A stretch of 64,000 nucleotides of DNA, taken from assembly GCA_004293365.1 (NCBI GenBank), contig RDYN01000025.1, positions 18,182-82,181 on the forward strand, read 5' to 3'. The position numbers were made by a program, and so were the translations under genes. Source of the stretch: Oscillatoriales cyanobacterium (lineage in GTDB: Bacteria > Cyanobacteriota > Cyanobacteriia > Cyanobacteriales > Microcoleaceae). Below are positions 11,722 through 21,001 of the stretch, piece by piece. Numbering within the stretch: position 1 is the stretch's first letter; each line of letters begins with the position of its first letter. Below the pieces are notes generated by a model. That model was not told the DNA's origin. It worked only from the letters and a program-made list of their open reading frames with translations, and ran no database searches.

Positions 11722-11780
11722 TTGTGGGATGGGCGGGAGAGCCCGTTCTTTCTGGACGGGCTCTCCCGCCCATCCCACAA
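11722..11780. repeat. 25-bp perfect inverted repeat
   Basis: Bases 11722-11746 and 11756-11780 are exact reverse complements, with a 9-base loop. The TTGTGGGATGGGC arm sequence is shared with the hairpin at 276-339, so both belong to one dispersed palindrome family. Confidence 0.85.
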
Positions 11781-12059
11781 GAACAATTAAAATTGTAAGT
11801 TATTTAATTTGCGATCCCAAGTTAGTCAAAATGTCGATCGCCCTGCATTGACGTTTCACACTGCGCCTGGACGATCGGCTTATTAATGTATTTAGGATCG
11901 CATTGTTTTGACTTTAAGATACCCTAAAACATAGAATTTTTCATCTACCTTTATACAGGTATTTACTAACTTATTTATATAAAGATATTTGGCTATTTAT
12001 ATCAGAAAAACTGACCCAAAAAAAGGAAAATTTAGGTAGCTAAATTAACTTTTCAGCGT

Positions 12060-12199
12060 TATAGCGGTTCTCGGAAAGATGAGGTATTCACCAATTCATT
12101 AGCAATTACAAAATTACAAAATTACAAAATCCCCGAATCGCCCAATCCTCCAATCCTCCAATCCCCCAATTGTACCTCATCTTTCTGAGAAGTGCTATA
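12060..12199. repeat. inverted repeat enclosing short tandem repeats (copy 1)
   Basis: Arms TATAGCGGTTCTC...GAGGTA (12060-12086) and TACCTCATCTTTCTGAG...CTATA (12173-12199) pair imperfectly. Between them are ATTACAAA units and CCAATCCT-type units. A second element with the same arms but a different interior lies at 44134-44238. The right end is only 28 bases before the fasciclin start. Confidence 0.75.
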
Positions 12200-12226
12200 T
12201 ATTGATTTACGGAATACAAAACCTAG

Positions 12227-12637
12227 GTGACTCACTTGGCTGACATCGTTGATACCGCCGTTTCGGCAGGCTCTTTTACAACCCTAGTTGCTGCCGTGCA
12301 AGCTGCTGGTTTAGTAGATACTCTCAAAGGCGCCGGCCCTTTCACAGTTTTTGCACCTACAGACGATGCTTTTGCTAAGCTTCCCGCAGGTACTGTAGAA
12401 GCACTGCTTAAGGACATTCCTAAGCTCACAAAAATCTTGACTTATCATGTCGTTTCTGGCAAAGTTATGGCTGCTGATGTAGTCAAGCTGAAATCTGCCA
12501 AGACAGTTGAAGGTTCTGAAGTTAAAATTGATGCTTCCAACGGCGTCAAAATTAATGATTCTACCGTTACAACAGCCGACGTTGCTGCTGATAATGGCGT
12601 CATCCACATCATCGATGCAGTCTTGCTTCCTGGGTAA
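12227..12637 (+). CDS. fasciclin domain protein
   Basis: A 136-residue protein that is a single FAS1 domain. The H1 segment [10 protein letters not shown] is at 40-49 and the H2 area YHVVSG at 73-78, ending in the typical [13 protein letters not shown]. With the GTG start at 12227 there is no signal peptide, so the product is predicted to stay cytoplasmic unless the true start differs; a TTG at about 12236 is an alternative. FAS1 domains mediate adhesion in many proteins, but the role of the short cyanobacterial forms is not settled. A clear intrinsic terminator follows, so the gene is monocistronic. Confidence 0.9.
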   Translation: MTHLADIVDTAVSAGSFTTLVAAVQAAGLVDTLKGAGPFTVFAPTDDAFAKLPAGTVEALLKDIPKLTKILTYHVVSGKVMAADVVKLKSAKTVEGSEVKIDASNGVKINDSTVTTADVAADNGVIHIIDAVLLPG

Positions 12638-13008
12638 GCACAGATAAAGAATAGTGCAATACTATCTTGAGGGCGGTGGCTGTTGTGAGCCACCGCCCTG
12701 TTTTAATTGATAGTTAAAAAATAAAGATTTTACGCAACTCGATCGTAAAAACCATGATAGAGCAGGGGGAATTGGTCGATCGCACTTGCGTCCGTCTGCC
12801 CCAAATTTGTCGCCGCTGGATTTACCAGAAAAACAGGCAGTAAGCCAATAGCCTTCGTACTCTGGGGCCAATTTGCGGTGGATGCGTAGATGCGATGCCG
12901 CCCCACCCACAATTTCTGCCCGAAACCGGGTTGATGGGGCCTCGGCTTAAATAAGATACAATAAGAACCACAAGAAAAGTGCGATCGACATTATTTGACA
13001 GTCAAGCT
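12638..13008. other. intergenic region upstream of the CobW-type gene
   Basis: After the terminator at 12670 the rest is non-coding. Short frames here do not resemble proteins. No Zur-like palindrome was recognised before the metallochaperone gene, although it would be expected if the gene is zinc-regulated. Confidence 0.5.
12670..12704 (+). terminator. intrinsic terminator of the fasciclin gene
   Basis: An 11-bp G/C-rich perfect stem (12670-12680 with 12689-12699) has an 8-base loop and is followed by GTTTT. It lies 33 bases past the stop codon. Confidence 0.85.
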
Positions 13009-14160
13009 ATGCAATCTACAACTCAGTCCGAGACAGAAACGGCGATGGACGCTCCCAAACACGGATTGCCCGTTACAATCATTACAGGATTTCTCGGCAG
13101 TGGTAAAACAACCCTGCTCAACCATATCCTGACCAACCAGCAAGGTTTGAAAACAGCAGTTTTGGTCAATGAATTTGGTGAAATCGGCATCGACAACGAA
13201 CTGATTGTCACCACCGATGACAACATGGTCGAGCTCAACAACGGCTGCATCTGCTGCACGATTAATGAAGATTTGGTTAATGCAGTTTACAAAGTTTTAG
13301 AACGTCAAGAAAATCTCGATTATCTAGTAGTCGAAACCACCGGTCTCGCCGACCCGCTGCCAGTAGCTCTAACTTTTTTAGGGACAGAACTGCGCGATAT
13401 GACCCGTCTAGATTCGATAGTTACAGTAGTAGACGCAGCCAACTACAGCTTAGATTTGTTCAACTCAGAAGCAGCCTACAGTCAAATAGCTTATGGCGAT
13501 ATTATTATCCTCAACAAAACAGATTTGGTTGAAGAAGCAGATTTAGATTTGTTGGAAGTTAAAATTCGCGATGTCAAACAAGGTGCTCGAATTCTGCGAA
13601 CGGTAAAATCGCAAGTTCCCCTACCTCTAGTCCTCAGCGTCGGATTGTTTGAATCTGACAAATATTTCCAATCTGAGGAAACTCCTAGCAGTCACGACCA
13701 TCACGATCACGGTCATCACGACCATCACGACCATCACGATCACGGTCATCACGACCATCACGACCATCACGACCATCACGACCATCACGACCACAGCCAT
13801 CACGATCACGCCCATCACGATCACTCCGGTCATTTAGACAATGACGGATTTACCTCAATTTCTTTCCAGAGCGACAAGCCGTTTTCTCTGAGGAAATTTC
13901 AATATTTCTTAGACCACCAAATGCCTACAAACGTATTTCGTGCGAAAGGGATTATGTGGTTTGAAGAAAGTCCGAAACGGCATATATTTCACTTGAGCGG
14001 CAAGCGGTTTTCAATGGATGACGACCAGTGGAAAGGTGAGCCGAAAAACCAGCTTGTTCTGATCGGTCAGGGTTTGGATACCGAGACTTTGCGATCGCAA
14101 ATAGAAAACTGTCTCTGTATGCCTGCACCCGATCGCGGCAAAGGTTTTGGGAAAAACTGA
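13009..14160 (+). CDS. CobW/COG0523 family GTPase, His-rich metal chaperone
   Basis: A G3E GTPase that delivers metal, probably zinc. From the ATG at 13009 (383 residues; a GTG at 12979 would add 10), Walker A GFLGSGKTT is at 27-35, the metal-binding C-x-C-C motif (GCICC) at 79-83, and ETTGLADP at 109-116; an NKTDL guanine-specificity motif follows. A run of roughly twenty HDH/HHD units (about 13693-13832) separates the GTPase from the C-terminal CobW_C domain. The His tract marks the metal-storing subgroup. The C-terminal domain (YFLDHQMPTNVFRAKGIMWF) is complete. No operon partner, and the metal is inferred from the family. Confidence 0.9.
   Translation: MQSTTQSETETAMDAPKHGLPVTIITGFLGSGKTTLLNHILTNQQGLKTAVLVNEFGEIGIDNELIVTTDDNMVELNNGCICCTINEDLVNAVYKVLERQENLDYLVVETTGLADPLPVALTFLGTELRDMTRLDSIVTVVDAANYSLDLFNSEAAYSQIAYGDIIILNKTDLVEEADLDLLEVKIRDVKQGARILRTVKSQVPLPLVLSVGLFESDKYFQSEETPSSHDHHDHGHHDHHDHHDHGHHDHHDHHDHHDHHDHSHHDHAHHDHSGHLDNDGFTSISFQSDKPFSLRKFQYFLDHQMPTNVFRAKGIMWFEESPKRHIFHLSGKRFSMDDDQWKGEPKNQLVLIGQGLDTETLRSQIENCLCMPAPDRGKGFGKN
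13693..13832 (+). repeat. CACGACCAT-type repeat encoding the His/Asp tract
   Basis: About 140 bases of near-perfect 9-base CATCACGAC-type units encode the alternating His and Asp residues of the metallochaperone. Such a tract is prone to slippage, so copy number probably varies between strains. Confidence 0.85.
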
Positions 14161-14482
14161 ACCTTTAAAAAGCCGAGAGACTTGGCTGCGAAAACCAAGA
14201 TATAAAGGTTTGTAGTGAGGACTTTAGTCCTCTGATAATGCGGACTAAAGTCCTCACTACAAACCAATGTTAATTATGGTCTTTTAAGGGGACATGATAT
14301 TACTCTTAAAAAGGACTTACGCACGAGTGGCCAGAAACCGGGTTTTTTACCAAAAAACTGTATCAATGCCTTTAATGCTGGTAAAAAACCCGGTTTCTAT
14401 AGTATTGATGCGTCGAGGACTGTTAAAAAAAGAAGTTTACCTTTTCCTTGTGAGTTTTTAATTTAAATATTTCTGATTTCCC
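14161..14482. other. intergenic repeats between cobW-type gene and dtd
   Basis: This gap holds a perfect palindrome pair (14207-14230 with 14242-14265) of the GTAGTGAGGACTTTAGTCC family, the GGGGACATGATAT end shared with 4266-4385, and two AAACCGGGTTTT units near 14336 and 14390. Confidence 0.75.
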
Positions 14483-14938
14483 ATGCGAGTAATCATCCAG
14501 CGAGTCAAATCATCTCAAGTTGAAGTTAACGGTGAAATTGTCGGCAAAATTGGCCGCGGACTCAACTTGCTTGTAGGTATTGCGGACACAGACACCGAAG
14601 CAGAACTCGACTGGATGGCTCGCAAATGCCTAGAATTGCGTTTATTTCCCGATTCAGCCAGCGACGGCGGGCGCTGGGACAAGTCCGTACAAGACATCGG
14701 CGGCGAGTTGCTGGTTGTCAGTCAGTTTACGCTGTACGGCGACTGTCGCTCATGTCGGCGCCCTTCGTTCCATCGCTCTGCCGCCCCAGAAGCCGCCGAA
14801 AAACTTTATGAGAAATTTGTCAAAAAGTTGCGCCACAGCGGCTTAAAAGTCGAAACAGGTTCGTTTGGAGCCATGATGCAAGTCTCTATAGATAATGACG
14901 GCCCAGTCACTTTGGTGTTGGAAAGAGAATCGGCGTGA
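14483..14938 (+). CDS. dtd: D-aminoacyl-tRNA deacylase
   Basis: A 151-residue protein of normal DTD length. It hydrolyses D-amino acids (and glycine mischarged on tRNA-Ala) from tRNA, protecting translation. The signature SQFTLYGD is at about 79-86 and the cross-subunit Gly-Pro motif NDGPVTL at about 137-143. The N terminus MRVIIQRV is typical. The usual KGRRPSF loop reads SCRRPSF here, a small departure. It is monocistronic and set between repeat-rich gaps. Confidence 0.95.
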   Translation: MRVIIQRVKSSQVEVNGEIVGKIGRGLNLLVGIADTDTEAELDWMARKCLELRLFPDSASDGGRWDKSVQDIGGELLVVSQFTLYGDCRSCRRPSFHRSAAPEAAEKLYEKFVKKLRHSGLKVETGSFGAMMQVSIDNDGPVTLVLERESA

Positions 14939-15510
14939 ATTGTTGGCAGACAGGCGAAGCGGTGCGCGATGCACACCCTACTTTTCCGATCTTCCTTCGC
15001 GTCCTTTGCGTCTTCGCGGTTCGTTCAAAAAAAGCCGTTGCCCGTTTTACTAAGAGCAAATTTCTAAATTCACCGGGTTTCCCAACTGCTGTAGCGTAGG
15101 TTCTGAAGACATTGCAGTTCGCTACATTCTGCCGAGTCTCAATTCCGCAATCTCCGACGCCGAAAACCCCCTCAAAAGGCCAGTTGGTAAATTGTCCACT
15201 CAGCGGCCCCGGAACACCGTCAATCTTTGTCGCGATCGCCCTACCCGAAATACAGTTCAGAATGCTTGTACAGTAAGGCTTTAAGGGTAATAAAATCAAT
15301 CTTCCACAGCCAGCGCTTAGAATCAGAAACAGCAGCCAAAAACTGTTGCATGAGAGAGTGGAACACTCGCATCACTGTGCCTATCTGTATTTCCTTATAT
15401 TCAATACATAGAGAGTTGAATCAGCCGTGCCAAGCGAAACCGCCAGCCACTGCCGCCTCGCTCCCTGAAAAATGTCCTCGCACGCTGTGCGCTACCACCA
15501 GATAAACGCC
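14939..15510. other. intergenic region, no supported gene
   Basis: About 570 bases without a convincing gene. It includes a CTTCGCGTCCTTTGCGTCTTC stretch near 14996 of a kind common in cyanobacterial spacers. The stretch just before 15511 probably holds the hetZ promoter. The open frames on either strand are low-complexity and show no family signature. Confidence 0.5.
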
Positions 15511-16746
15511 ATGACTGTCAAAACTGCCACCCCTGTTCACTGCAACACCGCTTCTAACCTCAATTTCATTCCGGCCGCCTCCACCGAACAAACCGCCGAA
15601 ATCAATACAGTTTCCAGCATCGATGTCCTGGCTTTAGCTGAATTCGCGCTCAAAGAATTGGAAGCTGAAATGAAAACTGCCAGCCGCAGCGCTCAAACAG
15701 TGGCGATGCGGATTGCTAAGGAAGTCGAACGGATTTGCCAAAAAAGCGATCGCATCCAAGTTTCCGGCGAAGTTGAAGCTTGGCAAATCACCTTGGCCGA
15801 GCACCGGTTGCAAAAAACTCTGGAATTCTACCGCCTCGGTTCCAAACAAGGCCGCGTCCAACTGCACTCTCACCTCGCATCGATGATTTACCGTCATGTT
15901 GCTTCGTTTCGATCGAACTTGAACTTCCAAGCTCGCTACAACATGATTGAAGACTTTTTGCAAGGCTTTTACATCGAAGCTTTACGGGCTTTCCGCCGCG
16001 AACACCAACTGGATCTCAACTACACTCCCCGCACCCAGATTGAATTGGCTGAGTACATGGCTTTCACCGAACAATACGCCAAGCGCCAAATCGGTTTACC
16101 GGGCCGCAACCGCCAACGCCTGATCGTGCTGCGCGCTCAAGGATTTGCTAAGGGCCAACCTCCTGAAACTGCGATCGACATTGAAATGGCTGTAGAATCC
16201 GGCAAGGGAGAAGATGCAGAAATCTACAGCCGTTCTCCGGCGCTGCAACAAGTCCGCGAACAAATGGTTTCGGAAACTGTCGATCCGGCTGATGCTGTGT
16301 TGCGCGATCGAGTAGTCACCGAATTGATCGCCTATCTGGAAGCTCAAAATCAGCCCGAATGCGTGAACTACTTGACTTTAAAATTGCAAGATCTTTCGGC
16401 TTCAGAAATCGATCGAGTTCTCGGTTTGTCCTCCCGCCAGCGCGACTACCTGCAACAACGGTTTAAGTACCACGTCGAAAAATTTGCCCGCACTCAAAAC
16501 TGGAAACTCGTCCACGAATGGCTGGGTGCTGATGTCGATCAAAAGCTGGGCATGACTTCAGACAAATGGGAAGATTTTCGCGCTCAACTGTCGCCCGAAC
16601 AACAACAACTGTTAGCAATGAAGCGGAATCAAGAATGCGACAAGGCGATCGGCACTGCACTCAAATGCACCCCCAAACAAGTCCAAAAACGCTGGGCACA
16701 ACTGTTGGATCTGGCAAGCCAGACTCGCAACAGCACTCAAGCTTAA
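15511..16746 (+). CDS. hetZ: HetZ-family regulatory protein
   Basis: A 411-residue protein from the ATG at 15511 (an upstream in-frame start at 15472 is less likely). It follows the order I know for HetZ: an N-terminal helix with AKEVERICQKSDRIQVSGEV, the IEDFLQGFYIEALRAFRRE segment, and ELAEYMAFTEQYAKRQI. The C-terminal half resembles a helix-turn-helix (DLSASEIDRVLGLSSRQRDYLQQRFKYH). In Anabaena HetZ is needed early in heterocyst differentiation. Homologues also occur in filamentous species without heterocysts, where the role is less clear. No patU3-like gene follows, unlike the Anabaena arrangement, so this could be a HetZ paralogue. A terminator follows at 16937. Confidence 0.7.
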   Translation: MTVKTATPVHCNTASNLNFIPAASTEQTAEINTVSSIDVLALAEFALKELEAEMKTASRSAQTVAMRIAKEVERICQKSDRIQVSGEVEAWQITLAEHRLQKTLEFYRLGSKQGRVQLHSHLASMIYRHVASFRSNLNFQARYNMIEDFLQGFYIEALRAFRREHQLDLNYTPRTQIELAEYMAFTEQYAKRQIGLPGRNRQRLIVLRAQGFAKGQPPETAIDIEMAVESGKGEDAEIYSRSPALQQVREQMVSETVDPADAVLRDRVVTELIAYLEAQNQPECVNYLTLKLQDLSASEIDRVLGLSSRQRDYLQQRFKYHVEKFARTQNWKLVHEWLGADVDQKLGMTSDKWEDFRAQLSPEQQQLLAMKRNQECDKAIGTALKCTPKQVQKRWAQLLDLASQTRNSTQA

Positions 16747-16936
16747 CGGGTGATCCAACATGAACGCAAGTGTTTTATTGAGATTGGAAAATGCGATCGG
16801 GTGCGGCACCGGAACCGGAATGCCCGCCCCGCAGTCCGCTCTCAAATCTACCAGCGCTGCTCAATTATCACCCAAATTATCGCCGCTTCCCGGGAAATTC
16901 AATTTATTAAAACAACATTATTTGTAATATTTTTTC

Positions 16937-16967
16937 TTCCCAGCTTATGCCTGGGAATTTGTTTTTT
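16937..16967 (+). terminator. intrinsic terminator downstream of hetZ
   Basis: A 7-bp stem TTCCCAG/CTGGGAA has a 7-base loop and is followed by TTTGTTTTTT. It lies about 190 bases after the hetZ stop. Confidence 0.75.
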
Positions 16968-17013
16968 ATAGGAATCATTATCATATTTTATGTAATAAAA
17001 AAAGGTAAAAATG

Positions 17014-17073
17014 GTTCGTAGTGAGGACTTCAGTCCTCATAAAAATCCGAGGACTGAAGTCCTCACTACGAAC
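17014..17073. repeat. palindromic repeat of the GTAGTGAGGACT family
   Basis: Arms 17014-17038 and 17049-17073 are exact reverse complements with a 10-base loop. Same family as 14207-14265, 23471-23532 and 41676-41733. Confidence 0.85.
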
Positions 17074-17582
17074 TTATAAAGATGATTTTACCAGAGGTGA
17101 GGTCAGTAGTCGTAGGGTGTGTCGCCATCAACAATCCCTAAAAAATATCGACAATTTATACCATTTTTTTAAAATCGTGCAACACTCTTCGACCCCCCCT
17201 AGCCCCCCCGCTGTATTGCGGGGGAAGAATACTGTTGCATTCTTTTTTTAAATTGGGTAAACAAACATAATATTTATTGTGTAGCATTTTTTTGTCAAAA
17301 TAGTATCACAAACTGACGCACCTGACTAATATCGTGGCAGTGCATCAGTATCTAATCTCAGACTAGGAATTGAAATATTTCTCAAACTCACCTACCCTAC
17401 AGATAAATACCTACAAATAAATAATTAAAAAAATTGCTTAATGAATGAGGAATTGCTGACAGTTATATTTTTTTTGACATACACCCACATAAATTTGATA
17501 TACTGCCAAGCTGTATCTGGTAACAAAAAAGCTTATAATCAACATCAAAGACCTCAGCCAGTCAACAGGTGTTGGAAAATAT

Positions 17583-20054
17583 ATGTGTCTCAAGTCAGGG
17601 CATATCCTCCACGAAAACTACAAAATTATCAAGGAATTGGGACGGGGAGGGTTTGCGATCACCTACAGGGCTAACGATCTAGCCAAACCCGGAAATCCCG
17701 AGTGCGTTGTTAAGGAAATTCCTTTTCCTTCATCGAACGATCCGCGCGTCTTGCAGAAGGCAAGGATGCGATTTGAAAAAGAAGCTAGCGCTTTGTACCG
17801 TCTCGGCAATCACCCGTGCATTCCCGAATTATTCGCTTTTTTTGAAGAAAATGACCATTTTTACTTAGTTCAAGAATACATTAAAGGAAATCAGCTCAAG
17901 GAAGAACTCACTCCAGGTAAACAGTGGATGGAGGAGGAGGCGATCGCCTTGTTGCGAGAAATTCTGGAAATTTTACAGTTTGTCCATAAAGAAAATATTA
18001 TTCACCGCGATATTACACCTTCTAACTTAATTCGGCGCGAAGCAGATAAAAAACTTGTTTTAATTGATTTTGGGGCTGTCAAAGAAATCAGCACTTTGAC
18101 GGCTGACTCTACAGGTAAAATATTCACATCGCAGGCGATCGGCACCAGCGGTTATATGCCGGCCGAACAATCCAACGGGCGTAAAGCTCAACCTTATAAC
18201 GATATTTACGCCCTAGGAGCGATCGTCATTCAAGCTCTAACTGGGCAGCATCCTAGAGATCTCCCGGAAGATCCCAAGACTTGTGAAATTATCTGGGATT
18301 ACTCGATGCACAATCGACAGACTTTACAAGTTAGCGATCGTCTAAAAAATATTCTTAATAAAATGGTTCGCTACCACTTTAAAGATCGCTACCAATCTGT
18401 GACTGAGGTTTTGGAAGAGTTGCACGCGATGCGATCGCCTCCACCACCCGAAACAAAACCTCATAAAGCGATCTCGCCCCTGCCAGCTAACCCAGGGCCT
18501 CAGTCACCAAAACCTGAGCGGGTGTTGCGAGATCGCTTTCGGTGGCTGCTGTTAGGTGTTGCGGTAATTGCGGCAGGGGCGATCGTAATTTCAATCCCCA
18601 AAATTTACCCGCTAATCCCCAGAATTTCCCAGCCACAAACGCTACCTACACCCTCCCCAGATGGTGTAAGTTCTGGCGAAAAACTTCTAGTGCAAACCTC
18701 CGCCCTTTGGTCAAAACAAAGGGGAATCAATGAGTTTGCCGAAGCCAATTATTCTGAAGCTTTAAAATTGCTCAAACAGTCCTGGCGAGAAGACCGCAGA
18801 GACCCAGAAACTTTAATTTACATGAACAATGCCCTGCTCAAAGCAATCAATGCAGAGTATTATACCATCGCAATTGTTGTTCCCATCCGCAGAAATCAGG
18901 ACGGTAGCATTGTCAACGCAGATTTAGCCGAAGAACTGCTGCGAGGTCTTGCTCAAGCTCAAACTGAAGTTAATTTAGGTCTCCTCGTTGCAAATAACAG
19001 CAATAAAGATTTTCCCGGTCAAGGCTTTCTCGAACCAAAAGCTATTAGGAAAAAAGGTCTCAGAATCATCATCGCGGATGACGGCAATATCAAATCCTAC
19101 GCAAAGCAAAGGGCAAATTACCTAGTCACTCAGCCCGATATTTTAGCCGTCATCGGACACTACACCAGCGACATGACCGTGGAAACAGTAGATATTTACA
19201 ATCAAAATAAACTAATCGCCATTTCTCCGGGAAGCACAACAGAAGAACTAACGCGCAAACCTCGGAAATTTTTCTTTCGGACAGCCCCAACAACTAGCAA
19301 AGAAGCTGAAGGCTTAGTAAATCAACTGATTAAAGTCGGTGCAAAAAAAGTAGCAGTTTTTTACAATCCCAACAGTCCGTTTAGCGCTTCTTTGTGGGAA
19401 GAATTCAAAAAGCAATTTGAAGCCCAAGGAGGTTCTACTTTTAGAACCAGTAATTACGACTTATCTAAAAATGATTTTAACGCCGAAGCAGCAATCAAAG
19501 AAGTTGAGAAAGCCGGAATAACAGCCCTAGCTGTCTTTCCAGACGGTCAAGTTACTAAGGCTGGAGAAAATGCGATCGAAATGATTAAAATCAACAACAA
19601 TCGCAATTGGATGGTCGGCCCTTGGACTCTGTACGATCCGAGAACTTTAAAAGCAGTAAAACAGCTAAAATCTGTTGAAAAACTCGCCGTATCCGTGTTT
19701 TGGCATCCGTTAATCAGTTTTGATAAAAAGTTTCCAGTTAATGCTGAAAAATTGTGGGGAGGCCCGGTCAATACTCGATCGGCTTTAACCTACGACGCCG
19801 CTAAAACCCTGATTAAAGCCTTAGAAATACAGCCCGAACCCAGCCGCGAAGGAATGCAACAAACCTTAGCATCTCCTGGCTTTAAAGCCGACGGAGCCAC
19901 GGGTATAATTGAGTTTGACTCGACAACTGGAAATCGGAAAAACCCTCCTAAAGCCTTAGCGCACATTGTTCCGTGTGCTAGAGAACAATTTGGCCTTACC
20001 TTTGTGCCGATCGAATTTCCGACAGCCGCCGCCGCAGGTTTAAAATGTGACTAA
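17583..20054 (+). CDS. membrane Ser/Thr kinase fused to a periplasmic ligand-binding (ABC-type receptor) domain
   Basis: An 823-residue fusion. The N-terminal Hanks-type kinase (about 10-290) has the glycine loop LGRGGFAITY at 19-28, lysine in VVKE at about 44, HRD at 141-143 and DFG at 162-164, so it should be active. A proline-rich linker leads to one membrane helix (about 320-345). The outer part, from about 415 to the end, resembles the type I periplasmic fold of Leu/Ile/Val-binding proteins and amide receptors (YTIAIVVPIRRNQDG, AVIGHYTSDMTVETVDIYN, SPGSTTEEL). The layout predicts a receptor kinase that binds a small extracytoplasmic ligand and phosphorylates cytoplasmic targets; the ligand is unknown. 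Monocistronic. Confidence 0.88.
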   Translation: MCLKSGHILHENYKIIKELGRGGFAITYRANDLAKPGNPECVVKEIPFPSSNDPRVLQKARMRFEKEASALYRLGNHPCIPELFAFFEENDHFYLVQEYIKGNQLKEELTPGKQWMEEEAIALLREILEILQFVHKENIIHRDITPSNLIRREADKKLVLIDFGAVKEISTLTADSTGKIFTSQAIGTSGYMPAEQSNGRKAQPYNDIYALGAIVIQALTGQHPRDLPEDPKTCEIIWDYSMHNRQTLQVSDRLKNILNKMVRYHFKDRYQSVTEVLEELHAMRSPPPPETKPHKAISPLPANPGPQSPKPERVLRDRFRWLLLGVAVIAAGAIVISIPKIYPLIPRISQPQTLPTPSPDGVSSGEKLLVQTSALWSKQRGINEFAEANYSEALKLLKQSWREDRRDPETLIYMNNALLKAINAEYYTIAIVVPIRRNQDGSIVNADLAEELLRGLAQAQTEVNLGLLVANNSNKDFPGQGFLEPKAIRKKGLRIIIADDGNIKSYAKQRANYLVTQPDILAVIGHYTSDMTVETVDIYNQNKLIAISPGSTTEELTRKPRKFFFRTAPTTSKEAEGLVNQLIKVGAKKVAVFYNPNSPFSASLWEEFKKQFEAQGGSTFRTSNYDLSKNDFNAEAAIKEVEKAGITALAVFPDGQVTKAGENAIEMIKINNNRNWMVGPWTLYDPRTLKAVKQLKSVEKLAVSVFWHPLISFDKKFPVNAEKLWGGPVNTRSALTYDAAKTLIKALEIQPEPSREGMQQTLASPGFKADGATGIIEFDSTTGNRKNPPKALAHIVPCAREQFGLTFVPIEFPTAAAAGLKCD

Positions 20055-20135
20055 CGCTTTGCAGTGCCTGTAGCAGCCCCCAACATTTAAAGAAAAAATT
20101 AGATATAGTTAACAAAGCTAGTTTTTTTTATAATA

Positions 20136-20861
20136 ATGCTTATGACTGTCAATCTCGCTCCCTCAACAAGTTCTAGCCTCAAACCAGAAGCCCAGAATAT
20201 CTCAGCACTCAAACAAGTCTTGCAGACGATTGATGCCGATAGCTGTCCGGGTTCCTATAACTTCCACATGCACACAGTTTGCTCCGACGGGCGATTGAAG
20301 CCAGAGAAGTTGATGGAACAAGCCATAGCAGGTGGTCTCAAAGGCTTAGCTATCACCGACCACCACAGCACCAAAGGCTACGTTCAAGCTCAAATTTGGC
20401 TGGATAATTGGAAATTAAACAATCGCGACAGCAACATCGCAGCGCCGAGTCTTTGGACTGGCGCTGAAATTAACGCTGAATTGCTCAACAACGACGTACA
20501 CATTCTCGCTTACGCCTTCGATCCGCAACATCCCAGTCTCACACCTTACTTGCGAGGTAAAGGTACTGAAGGCTACGCTTCTTATTCCGCGGCCAGGGTA
20601 ATTGAAGCGATTCAGGAAGCCGGAGGTTTAGCGGTTCTAGCACATCCTTGCCGGTATCGATCGATCGCAGATAAACTAATCCCAGAAGCAGCCCGTCTCG
20701 GCATTGACGGCGTAGAAATTTACTATGCTTACGGTAATCCCAATCCTTGGAAACCGAGTCCCAAACAAACTGCTTTAGTCAAGGATTTAGCTGAAACCTA
20801 TGGTTTGTTGGGAACTTGCGGAACTGATTCTCACGGCCCGAGTCTTTTAGTCCGAATCTAG
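20136..20861 (+). CDS. PHP-domain phosphoesterase
   Basis: A 241-residue protein with a full PHP metal site: HMHT and SDG near 44-51, TDHH near 75-78, a glutamate in TGAEIN, LAHP near 170 and GTDSHG near 230. Family members hydrolyse phosphoesters such as histidinol phosphate, 3',5'-nucleoside bisphosphates or nucleic acid ends; lack of extra domains makes a small-molecule phosphatase likely. The start at 20136 is followed by a second ATG at 20142, and the lead lacks conservation until about residue 40. It stands alone after the kinase gene, without an overlap that would prove co-transcription. Confidence 0.88.
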   Translation: MLMTVNLAPSTSSSLKPEAQNISALKQVLQTIDADSCPGSYNFHMHTVCSDGRLKPEKLMEQAIAGGLKGLAITDHHSTKGYVQAQIWLDNWKLNNRDSNIAAPSLWTGAEINAELLNNDVHILAYAFDPQHPSLTPYLRGKGTEGYASYSAARVIEAIQEAGGLAVLAHPCRYRSIADKLIPEAARLGIDGVEIYYAYGNPNPWKPSPKQTALVKDLAETYGLLGTCGTDSHGPSLLVRI

Positions 20862-21001
20862 ATAGTACAGATGAATTACTCATTAGGTTAAAAGGCAATA
20901 CGCTTGGGTTAGCGCTTTCAGACAAACTTCATTTCATGAATCTCTGGGAGATGCAGACTTATGAAAAGAAGTCCGATTGTTCTTATCTGAACGGTATTAG
21001 G

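Larger units (their letters stand above)
11566..12226. other. long intergenic region with two repeat elements
   Basis: About 660 bases without a gene between divergent transcription units. It contains the perfect hairpin at 11722-11780, A/T-rich sequence from 11880 to 12050 probably holding promoters, and the inverted-repeat element at 12060-12199. No RNA gene was recognised. Confidence 0.6.
16747..17582. other. long repeat-rich intergenic region
   Basis: About 840 bases with no supported gene. It holds a terminator (16937-16967), a GTAGTGAGGACTTCAGTCC palindrome (17014-17073) and a CCCCCCTAGCCCCCCC element (about 17194-17245) that recurs inverted at about 60229-60275. An A/T-rich lead from 17250 to the kinase start probably carries its promoter. 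Confidence 0.65.

Noticed and set aside
13627-13837. Open frames rich in Val/Met or Thr/Ile overlapping the CobW-type gene
   Set aside because: They are the other reading frames of the His/Asp repeat.
14939-15510. Hypothetical genes in the gap before hetZ
   Set aside because: Both open frames are low-complexity, overlap common spacer sequence and lack ribosome sites.
20862-21001. C-terminal continuation or gene fragment after the PHP gene
   Set aside because: A short open stretch exists but it matches nothing I recognise and has no start.
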